A stretch of 64,000 nucleotides of DNA from Sva-07 sp963774765 (GTDB lineage Bacteria > Actinomycetota > Acidimicrobiia > Acidimicrobiales > Ilumatobacteraceae), in contig CAVZGP010000030.1 of assembly GCA_963774765.1 (NCBI GenBank), forward strand, positions 248,001-312,000, in the 5' to 3' direction. A program made the position numbers and the translations under genes. The notes beneath the pieces are model-generated. The model ran no database searches. It had not been told where the DNA came from and worked only from the letters and a program-made list of their open reading frames with translations. Positions 9,420-16,609 of this stretch are shown in pieces; the stretch's first letter is position 1; every line of letters starts with the position of its first letter.

Positions 9420-9790
9420 GAGTCGATCTCCAACACGACGAGGTCGCGGAGTTCGTCGGTCGACAGCTCCGACAGCCAGGCCTCACCGGTGCCGACCACC
9501 GACTCGGCGAGCTTGCGTTTGTCGTCGATGATCACCCCGATGCGCTCCTCGACGGTGCCTTCGCAGACGAGCTTGTGCACGTTGACGGTGCGGTCCTGAC
9601 CGATGCGCCACGCCCGGTCGGTGGCCTGATCCTCGACGGCAGGGTTCCACCAGCGGTCGTAGTGGATGACCTGGCTGGCGGCGGTGAGGTTGAGTCCGGT
9701 GCCGCCGGCCTTGAGCGACACGAGCAGCAGCGGCGGGCCGGTGCCGTCCTGGAAGGCGTCGACCATCCGGTCGCGCCCGTCGCGGTGACA
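9416..9790 (-). CDS. SNF2-family helicase, C-terminal part (after frameshift)
   Basis: This contains the end of RecA-like domain 2: SLKAGGTGLNLTAASQVIHY, DRWWNPAVEDQATDRAWRIG (motifs V and VI) and a short tail. It continues the upstream reading frame, which runs into HGGVSPRRARP and then nonsense near 9775-9790. Removing one base from the GGG run there would give GGVSPRRRDRMVDAFQDG, the expected helicase sequence. The first start codon in this frame (ATG 9766) gives 116 residues that cannot fold as a helicase alone. Treat it as the same gene as the next entry. Confidence 0.85.
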   Translation of the reverse strand, partial: CHRDGRDRMVDAFQDGTGPPLLLVSLKAGGTGLNLTAASQVIHYDRWWNPAVEDQATDRAWRIGQDRTVNVHKLVCEGTVEERIGVIIDDKRKLAESVVGTGEAWLSELSTDELRDLVVLEIDS

Positions 9791-12425
9791 CCCCGCCGTG
9801 CAGGAACGGTGCCTCGAAGTGGAACTGCTCGCTCACATGGGTGCGCAGCAGCTCACCCATCTCGCGGAACTGGGTGAACACCAGGGCGCGTTCGCCGGCG
9901 TCGAGGAGCTCGGTGACCAGCTCGTCGAAGCGGGTGAGCTTGCCCGAGCGACCGGCCAGGCGCGACCCGTCGCCGAGCGTGTGGGCCGGGTGGTTGCAGA
10001 TCTGCTTGAGCCGCATCAAGGCGGCGAGCACGAGACCACGGCGCCGCATACCCTTGGCCTGCTCGGCGTCGGCCAGCAGCTGGTCGACCACCTGCTGGTA
10101 GAGCGTGGCCTGCTCGCGGGTGAGCTTGGCGTAGGCGATCTGCTCGATCTTGTCCGGCAGGTCGGGGAGCAGGCGCTTGTCGGCCTTGGTGCGCCGCAGG
10201 ATGAACGGTTGCGTGATGTGGCGCAGCCGGGCGGCTGCGTCGGCGTCGGCGTGACGTTCGATCGGCGTGCCGAAGCGCTCGCGGAACTTCTGCAGGTTGC
10301 CGAGCAGGCCGGGGTTGACGGCGTCGAGGATCGACCACAGCTCGCTCAGGCGGTTCTCGACCGGCGTGCCCGTGAGAGCGAGCTTCTGGCGGGCTTGCAG
10401 CTGACGGACCGCTCGTGCGGCCTTCGTGTTCGGATTCTTCACCATCTGGGCCTCGTCGAGCACCACGGTCGACCAGTCGACCTCGCCGAGGTGCTCGAGG
10501 TCGCGTGGCAGCAGGCCGTAGGTGGTGATGACGAGTTGTCGTTCGGGATCGGTTTCGAACAGCGAGTCGTCGTCGAGACCCTGCGTGCGATTCGCGCCGT
10601 GATGGATCGTGACGTCGAGCTTCGGCGTGAACCGGGCGGCCTCCTGGCTCCAGTTGCGCACCACGCTGAGCGGGCACACCACGAGGTGGGGGCCCGGGCG
10701 TTCGAGGAGGTGGGCCAGCGTTGTCGCTGTCTTGCCGAGGCCCATGTCGTCGGCGAGGCAGCCACCGAGGCCGAGCTTGGCGAGGAACTGCAGCCACGAC
10801 AATGCCCGCCGTTGATAGTGGCGCAGTTCGCCGACGAACTCGGCGGACTCGTGGGTCTCGTCGAGGCGTTCGTCGGGCAGCCCGGCGAGCAGGTTGCGCA
10901 CCCAGTCGGCGCCGGCCGACGTCGACTCGTCGAACCCGTCCCCGAGGGTGATCAACGGTGAGGGTCCGTCGCCGTCGCCGGGGTTGCCCAGTTCGGCCGG
11001 TTCGCCTCCGAGGCTCTCGTCGTTCGCCAGGCGGAGCAACTCGATCGGCGTGACGACGGCCTTCGTCGTCTGGAGTTCATTGAGTTTGGCGCGCTTGCGG
11101 CGCAGCTCGTCGGCGTCGATGCGCACCCAGCGGTGGCCGGTGTGCAGCAGCGTGGCACCCGCCTCCTCGGCACGGGCGATCTCGGCCTCGGAGATCTCCT
11201 CGTCGCCGATCACCATCTTCCACTCGACGAGCGCTTCGGTGCCGAACTGCTTCTTGCGGTCGTCGGCGGGCGATGGCGTGGCTTCGCCGTTGATGCTCAC
11301 GCGGGTGCGGATCAGTCGCTCGGGACCGATGAGTTCGATCCCCATCCGCTGCAACTCGACCGGCGCGATGTCGAGGAAGTCCTCGGCGACGTCGAGTTCG
11401 AGCTCGACCTGAGTGGGCTCGTGTTCCAGCGCGAGGTCGGCGAGGCCGGGAATCGCCTTGACCAGGTCGACGGTCGCTCCGATCAGCTCGCGGAGGCGAT
11501 CGAGGTGCTGGGCGCCCTTGGCGACTTCGATCGCGGTGTCGTTGGCATCCCACACGTCGTTGGCACTGCACCAGCGTGCGCTGTCGCGGTCGTCGACCAG
11601 TTCGAGGCGCACGATCCACGGATCGAGCGGGTCGTCGGAGATCACGAGGCGGATGCGGGGGATGACCACCGGTTCGCCGGCGAGGCGGCGCTGGTGCCGG
11701 TCGAGTTCGTCGCCGAGTTGACGCAACGCGTCGTCGAATTCATCGGTACCCCCGCGGACGACGTGGTCGGGTTTTGCGAGCGCGCCGAACGTCGCCCGGA
11801 GGGCCTGGATCTCCGGCTTGCGTTGGCGGCCGAGGTCGGCCTTCCACCCGTACTGGAACAGGAACGACCGGGCGATGCCGTCGACCAGTTGCGCGTAGAT
11901 CGTCGACGCTTCGACACCCGATCCGGCAGTGCAGATCGGCGGCATCGATGTGCCGAGCGCGGCGATGGTCGCCTCGATCGACTCGGTCGTGACCGGCTTC
12001 CAGCGAGCGACCGTGAACGGGCCTTCGTCAACGATCACGGGGGTGATACGTCCAGCCGACACGGTGCGACGAGCGAGTTCGGCGACGCGGGCGAACCAGG
12101 CGAGGGAGTCGGACAGGAACTCCGAACCGGGCAGCTCCGACAGCCAGACCGTGGTGCCCATCGCATCGAGCTGCACCGACGACGCATGCAGCGACGGTCG
12201 GCCGTCGATGTCGAGGCTGATCCGCCCGATCGCGCCGTACGACACCGGCGTGTCGTGCCAGCCGGTGCGCAGCCCGTCGGCGTCGAGGTGGCGGAACCCG
12301 CCGTACAGCCACGCCATCGGCGCGGTGTCGAGGCCGTTCCAGCCCCACACGTGCAGCGCGCCGCTGCGCCACGTCCCCTGCGCAACGTGCGCAGGCCGGT
12401 GACGCGTCAGCGAGGCCATCCCCAC
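9780..12425 (-). CDS. SNF2-family DEAD/DEAH-like helicase, N-terminal and ATPase part (frameshifted)
   Basis: Starts at 12425. About 880 residues are in frame before the break. The first ~500 residues are the helicase-associated N-terminal region common in actinobacterial SNF2 proteins. Walker A is ADDMGLGKTATT (about 557-568), motif II is VVLDEAQMVKNP (about 655), motif III is LALTGTPVENRLSELWSILD, and HGGV begins domain 2. The frame is lost near 9785; read-through out of frame would stop at 9483. Restored, the protein would be about 1000 residues, typical of HepA/HelZ-like ATP-dependent DNA translocases. Upstream partner of the SWIM gene. Confidence 0.87.
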
Positions 12426-12494
12426 GACGCTACCGAGGGGCTGTCATCGTCGTCGCCGCTGCGCCCGCGCGAGTGGACGTGAGGGCGTGCACCG

Positions 12495-13817
12495 TCAGGC
12501 CACCTCTCCGACGGTCGGTGCCGTCCCGGAGCGGGTGGGTTGTCGGTGCCCGGGTGGCGCCTGGTTGAACCGATTGGCCGGCGCGAGGCTGGGTCGGGTG
12601 CGCGAGACGACGGTGCCGCCGGGGAGCCGGACGGTCAGTTCCCGGGTGGTCGGGTCGAGTTCGAGCTGCCACCCACCCTCGTGGGCGAGATGGTGGTGGC
12701 GGGTGCACGCGGGAATGAGCCGGTCGAGATCGGTGTGGCCGTGGTGCTGGGCCCAATTGTCGAGGTGGTGGATCTCACAGCGGTCGAATGGGACCTCACA
12801 GTCGCCAACGCCGCACGACCGGTACATCGAGCGAAGCGCCCGGCGTTGGTCGGGTGTCGCCAATCGGCGGGATCGGCCCATCTCGAGCACGACGCTGTCA
12901 GCGCCGAGGACGACTGGATAGATGTCGGCGTCGCAGGCGAGGCGCCGCGCGGTGGCAGCCGGGAGCGGTGTTCCATCGACGTACTCACAGATCGAGTGCT
13001 CGTGCAGATCGTCGACGATCGTCTCGTAGTCGACCAGCATCAGCATCTCGGCCCGTCCGGGCCGCTGCGAGCGGTGTGCACTGGTGATGAGGCCGACCAG
13101 TGCCTGTGCCGCGAGTTGGTCACGGCGACGGCTCGGTGCGGTCCCGGGGTCTGGAGCGCGTCTGCCTGCCGCATCGGTTGGTCGGTCGGCGGTGACGAGG
13201 GCGGCGAGTTCGGCGTCGAGCGCAGTGAACACGCGGACGCCCGACTCGGGGTCGAGTTCGGCGCGCAGCCAATACATCCCGGTGTCGAGGTTGATGCCCT
13301 TGGCCAGGGTGGCCGATCGGCGCTGACGCTCGGCCCGTTCGAGGCCATGGTCGGCAGCCAGCTGGTCGACGACGCGGTCGATGTGGCGTCGGAACTGCTC
13401 GGGAGTGGAGGAAGCGGCGTGTGTGGCGAGTTCGGCGTCGAGGGCGAACAGCAGTGCCCGGTCGCCGTCGTCGAGCTTGGAGGCTGCACTGGCGAGGGCG
13501 TCGGCGTGCTCTGCGCCGATGCGCCCCGCTCCGAGTTGTCGAGACAGCGCGGGAACTTCGCCCAGCATGTCGGCGCGACGTGAGGCTCGCTGTGCTTCCC
13601 GTCGTGACATCGGCTGACTGCGACCGAGCAGCTCGTCCGCGGGGAGTCCTGCACCTGCGTCGGAGAGCTGGTTGGCGCGCCGTGCAAGCTCGGCTTCGAG
13701 CCCGGCGATGCATCCCTTCAGCCGTGCCACGTCGCGCAGTCGAGCGCTGACGCCACCTGCGTCGAGCGCGGCGACGTCGGTTGCCTCCAGACGCTCGAGC
13801 AGCCGGGCCAATGTCAT
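12495..13817 (-). CDS. DUF222 domain protein with C-terminal HNH nuclease
   Basis: About 440 residues. An N-terminal DUF222 helical domain is followed by a C-terminal HNH nuclease: CEVPFDRCEIHHLDNW ... LIPACTRHHHLAHEGGW (about 340-390), with the expected HH, N and H positions. This is the 13E12-repeat-type family that is multicopy in actinobacteria; its biological role is unknown, though its copy-number behaviour suggests mobile DNA. ATG 13817 is the start chosen; GTG 13844 is in frame and would add nine residues reaching into the apparent end of the IS3 relic. The gene directly abuts mobile-element debris. Confidence 0.9.
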   Translation of the reverse strand: MTLARLLERLEATDVAALDAGGVSARLRDVARLKGCIAGLEAELARRANQLSDAGAGLPADELLGRSQPMSRREAQRASRRADMLGEVPALSRQLGAGRIGAEHADALASAASKLDDGDRALLFALDAELATHAASSTPEQFRRHIDRVVDQLAADHGLERAERQRRSATLAKGINLDTGMYWLRAELDPESGVRVFTALDAELAALVTADRPTDAAGRRAPDPGTAPSRRRDQLAAQALVGLITSAHRSQRPGRAEMLMLVDYETIVDDLHEHSICEYVDGTPLPAATARRLACDADIYPVVLGADSVVLEMGRSRRLATPDQRRALRSMYRSCGVGDCEVPFDRCEIHHLDNWAQHHGHTDLDRLIPACTRHHHLAHEGGWQLELDPTTRELTVRLPGGTVVSRTRPSLAPANRFNQAPPGHRQPTRSGTAPTVGEVA

Positions 13818-13865
13818 GGTTCCATCATGACGAGGGGGTGTCACAGAGATGATGTGATCGGGGTG

Positions 13866-14690
13866 TCAAGGGGTGTGAGACAGGTTTGGTTGGGGTTGGT
13901 TGATCCAGGTGATGTCGGGGACTTGGGGTGCGATGGGTGGTCGTCGGAAGCGTTGGGGTTCGAGGGTGTAGGCGTGGTCGAGAACGGCTTGGCGGTGTGC
14001 TCGGATGGCGTGGTGGTGGCCGTGGTGGACGCTGGCTGGGGTGTGGTAGCCGATGCCGGAGTGGCGGTGGTGGTGGTTGTAGTGGTCGAAGAAGTCGTCG
14101 GTGAAGGTTCGGGCGTGGGCGACGGCGATGAGTTCGTGTGCGAGGCGGTCGGATTCGCGTGGTGCGACGAGCCAGCCGACGGCGTAGCGGGAGTAGACGT
14201 CCAAGATGACGTAGAGGTGGAACCAGTTCCATTTGTGTGGGCCGGCGAGTTTGGTGATGTCCCAGGACCACACCTGGTTGGGGCCGTCGGCGACGAGTTC
14301 AGGCTTCACGTGGGCGGGGTGGCGTGCTTGTCGGCGCCGTTCGCGGACCTGGTGTTGGGCGCGCAGGATTCGGTACATGGTTGACACTGATGCCAGGTAG
14401 CGGCCTTCGTCGAGCAGGGTGGCCCAGATCTGGGCGGGTGCCTGGTCGCAGAATCGTTCGGAGTTCAGCACGTCGAGGATCTCATTGACTTGTGTGTCGG
14501 TGAGCGCCCGCTGCGATCGGGGACGTGGGCCGGGTGGGCCTGCGATTGGCGGTGTGCAATGACGTCGGTAGTGCGTGGCCCGGGAGCGTTGCAATGTTGC
14601 GCAGGCCCGGACCCGGGAGATGCCACGAGCGACGAGTTCGTCGACAGCGGTATCGATGATGGTGTCTACGTGGGATCGGTGTCCGCGCTC
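13866..14690 (-). pseudogene. IS3-family transposase orfB, internally deleted
   Basis: The integrase-like core starts normally with QVWSWDITKLAGP (first catalytic Asp), then YVILDVYSRYAVGWLVA. After ELIAVAHAR the sequence jumps directly to TFTDDFFDHYNHHHRHSGIG. IS3 transposases have about 60 residues between these blocks, including the second Asp (HxDRG) and the Glu (SEAQFKT). Both are absent, yet the frame is kept, so this is a clean in-frame deletion that abolishes DDE catalysis. There is no obvious own start; expression would depend on frameshifting from orfA. Length is about 271 codons against about 330 for the family. Confidence 0.8.
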
Positions 14691-14948
14691 TTGGAGAGCT
14701 CTTCCAAGAGCGCGTGCACTTTTCCCTGGACCTCGATGATCGCTTCGGCCTTGGCGAGCTTGGTTTTCAATCGTTCGTTCTCGGCGCGGAGCTTGTCGAC
14801 CTCGGTTCGGGTCGGGACTTGGCGGCCACCGCTGGAGGTTCGTCCCTCGCTCACCACGAGGGTGCCTTCGCGGTGTTGGCGACGCCAGTCGGTGATGATC
14901 GAGGAGTACAGACCTTCTCGTCGTAGGAGGGCGGATGACCGTTCCGGA
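14666..14948 (-). pseudogene. IS3-family transposase orfA, 5'-truncated
   Basis: The visible part reads SSALLRREGLYSSIITDWRR and continues to a leucine-zipper stretch (KLRAENERLKTKLAKAEAII) ending KVHALLEELSKSADTDPT, typical of the C-terminal two thirds of IS3 OrfA. The N-terminal helix-turn-helix (about 50-60 residues) is missing: upstream of PERSSALL the sequence becomes IS110 DNA read antisense. It overlaps orfB in the -1 frame. Inverted repeats CGCTCTTGGA and TCCAAGAGCG (about 14685-14711) lie at the overlap and could belong to the frameshift signal. Confidence 0.75.
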
Positions 14949-15062
14949 CGGTGTGGAGGAGACTCCCGGTCGTCGGGCAAGACCATCTGGTTCCGGCTCG
15001 ATCGAGGAGGCAGCCGCAACGCCAACCGGGCGCTCTATCGGATCGTGATCGTGCGCATGCGA
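14949..15062 (+). pseudogene. IS110-family transposase fragment
   Basis: Thirty-eight codons on the plus strand: RCGGDSRSSGKTIWFRLDRG followed by GSRNANRALYRIVIVRMR. This matches the conserved C-terminal block of IS110/IS1111 transposases (CGxxPxxxSSGKTxRHRLxRGGxRxANxALYxIVxxR). Both sides are lost: upstream it is joined to the IS3 relic and downstream homology ends abruptly. Confidence 0.7.
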
Positions 15063-15074
15063 GGCCTGGGTGCG

Positions 15075-15310
15075 GCGAGTTCGGAGAGGTCGGTTTCCCA
15101 CAGCTGGGCCGCCCATGCACGTTCGACGAACAACCTCGTGGCGTCGGTCGCATCGTCGGTTCCGTCGAGAGCGGTGGGACCCGGAACCGAGAGCGGGGCC
15201 AGTGGCTCGACGAGCTCTCCCGGAACTCCGAGCGGCAGCCGGCTGGTCGTCGGAATCGTGGTGCGGGGACACTTCGCCAACAGCCCGACAGCGACCCGTA
15301 CGTCGAGAAC
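15075..15310 (-). pseudogene. Fragment of a LuxR/AfsR-type ATPase regulator
   Basis: The minus strand encodes EVLDVRVAVGLLAKCP, TTSRLPLGVPGELVEPLAPL, SVPG and DATRLFVERA in one frame. That series matches the stretch of NB-ARC/AAA regulators (LuxR, BTAD and adenylate-cyclase types) in which 'TSREPLGVxGE...LxPLxVP...AVRLFVERA' follows the Walker B strand. No Walker A, DNA-binding domain or start is present, and homology stops near the IS110 scrap. The rest of the 15065-15468 interval, about 400 bp without an intact gene, shows nothing else I can identify. Confidence 0.5.
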
Positions 15311-15468
15311 TTCGGCATCGCGCCGCCTGCGATGGACCCGATCGCGGTGCGGTGCGTGTGAGCGGGGAGACGCTCTCGACGGCCGTTCGCGTATGGTTGC
15401 CCACTTCGACAACTGCCCAGCGGTCCTGAGCCAACTCGACGTCGATCACGCCTGTGTAGCGTCGCTGC

Positions 15469-15894
15469 GTGCCTCCGGACCTGTCAGCTCTCGGGATGTC
15501 CGATCGCTACCAGCGACTCCTGGACCGCTCCATCGAGGTCCTCGCTGCCGACGATCGGATCGTCGCGCTGTTCGTCGTCGGGTCCGTCGGGCGAGGTGAC
15601 GCCGACGCGTCGTCGGATCTCGACCTCCTTGCGGCGGTCACCGACCAAGAGGCGCTCGATCAGATCATCGCCGGCTGGCGATCGCTCATCGACGACATCA
15701 CACCGTCGGTGTACTGCCGGTTGCTCGGTGGCCGCATCGTCACACTCGTCACGCCGACATGGGAGCGATTCGACCTTGCCCTGGTGCCCGCCGACGCGAC
15801 CGGATTGATGACGTCGGGACCGGCAACGGTGCTCTTCGATCGGGGAGCGACCGATCGCCCGGTGGCACCGGCGGCGGGTGTCCCGCTCGTCTGA
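15469..15894 (+). CDS. Nucleotidyltransferase-domain protein, N-terminal part (probable frameshift)
   Basis: The minimal nucleotidyltransferase signature GSVGRGDADASSDLDLL (about residues 38-54) gives the GS...DxD metal site of the kanamycin/streptomycin nucleotidyltransferase-like superfamily. The frame ends at VAPAAGVPLV, and the next forward frame continues immediately with SSDQLVAQAEDFVRSVG without loss of protein-like sequence. The two halves are therefore probably one ~275-residue protein split by an extra base near 15880. GTG 15469 or ATG 15496 (MSDRYQRLL) may be the start. The substrate cannot be told. Confidence 0.7.
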   Translation: MPPDLSALGMSDRYQRLLDRSIEVLAADDRIVALFVVGSVGRGDADASSDLDLLAAVTDQEALDQIIAGWRSLIDDITPSVYCRLLGGRIVTLVTPTWERFDLALVPADATGLMTSGPATVLFDRGATDRPVAPAAGVPLV

Positions 15895-16300
15895 CCAGCT
15901 CGTCGCACAGGCCGAGGACTTCGTGCGCAGCGTCGGCCTGATGGTCACCGATCTCGATCGGGGGGAGTACACCGTGCTCTCGTGGGCCTCAGAGTTCCTG
16001 ATCCAGGAACTCGTCGATGTCATGTTCGTCGAGGCAGGCATTCCACGCCGAACCGTCAAGCGGATCTATGCAGACCTTCCCGCCGACGACAGACAGGTTC
16101 TCGAGCGGCTCCCGCGGGCCGACACGAACCCGGACAGCATCATCGACAGCCACCTCTCCGTCGCGGCGGAGTTCCTTCCTCGGATGAGGGCGCTCATCGA
16201 GGGTGCAGGCGGTGTCTGGCCTCAGGGCCTGGTCGACGCCACCGACCGCTACCTCCGTGACAACGTCGGCGTCGGATTCCGCGACCGGGAGACGCAGTAG
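15878..16300 (+). CDS. Nucleotidyltransferase-domain protein, C-terminal helical part
   Basis: 140 residues, mostly helical (LVDVMFVEAGIPRRTVKRIY, SHLSVAAEFLPRMRALIEGA), resembling the substrate-binding C-terminal half of aminoglycoside-nucleotidyltransferase-like proteins. It overlaps the previous frame by 17 bp in the +1 frame. It contains no catalytic motif itself, consistent with being the second half of the preceding gene rather than an independent protein. Confidence 0.65.
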   Translation: MSRSSDQLVAQAEDFVRSVGLMVTDLDRGEYTVLSWASEFLIQELVDVMFVEAGIPRRTVKRIYADLPADDRQVLERLPRADTNPDSIIDSHLSVAAEFLPRMRALIEGAGGVWPQGLVDATDRYLRDNVGVGFRDRETQ

Positions 16301-16364
16301 AGACGCTCGCCGACACGACCGAGCAGCCCTCGAACGTCGGGCGCGGCCATGAGCCACCACATCC

Positions 16365-16568
16365 GGCTCCGGCGACGCCCGGCCGCCGGATGCGCTCGAC
16401 CTCCGCGAATCGCGCGCGCTCGAGGCGCCGAGCGGATTCGTCGTGCGACCACCAGTAGGCCGTGGTCACCTGGTGCTCGAATGCGGCACCCTCGAAGAAC
16501 CCGGCGACCAGCTCGACGTACTCCGCCGCGATGCTCTCGTACGACGGCACCACGGTCGAGTCGAGGTA
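16365..16568 (-). pseudogene. SAM-dependent methyltransferase remnant
   Basis: The minus strand encodes SYESIAAEYVELVAGFFEG joined to FEHQVTTAYWWSHDESARRL, then ERARFAEVERIRRPG. The first part resembles the very N-terminus of class I methyltransferases (xYxxIAxxYxE) and the second the C-terminal region (FxHxVTTAYxW...LxxAGFxEVxR). The Rossmann core with its SAM-binding glycine motif is missing, so about 150 residues were deleted. Codon composition still looks coding. Start and stop cannot be placed; the flanking 16301-16609 interval has no other gene. Confidence 0.5.
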
Positions 16569-16609
16569 GGTCCGAGCGGCGGTCCGAGCGGCGTGAGGTG
16601 TGCGAGCGA

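Larger units (their letters stand above)
13839..14948 (-). mobile_element. IS3-family insertion sequence relic
   Basis: Transposase orfA and orfB of an IS3-group element lie on the minus strand in the usual -1 frame relation. The element is dead three ways: the start of orfA is missing, orfB has lost its catalytic core, and the upstream end is replaced by a scrap of a different IS (IS110). The downstream end appears to lie near 13839 (GTGTCACAGAGATGATGTG), but no matching inverted repeat remains at the other end, so the boundary is approximate. Confidence 0.75.
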
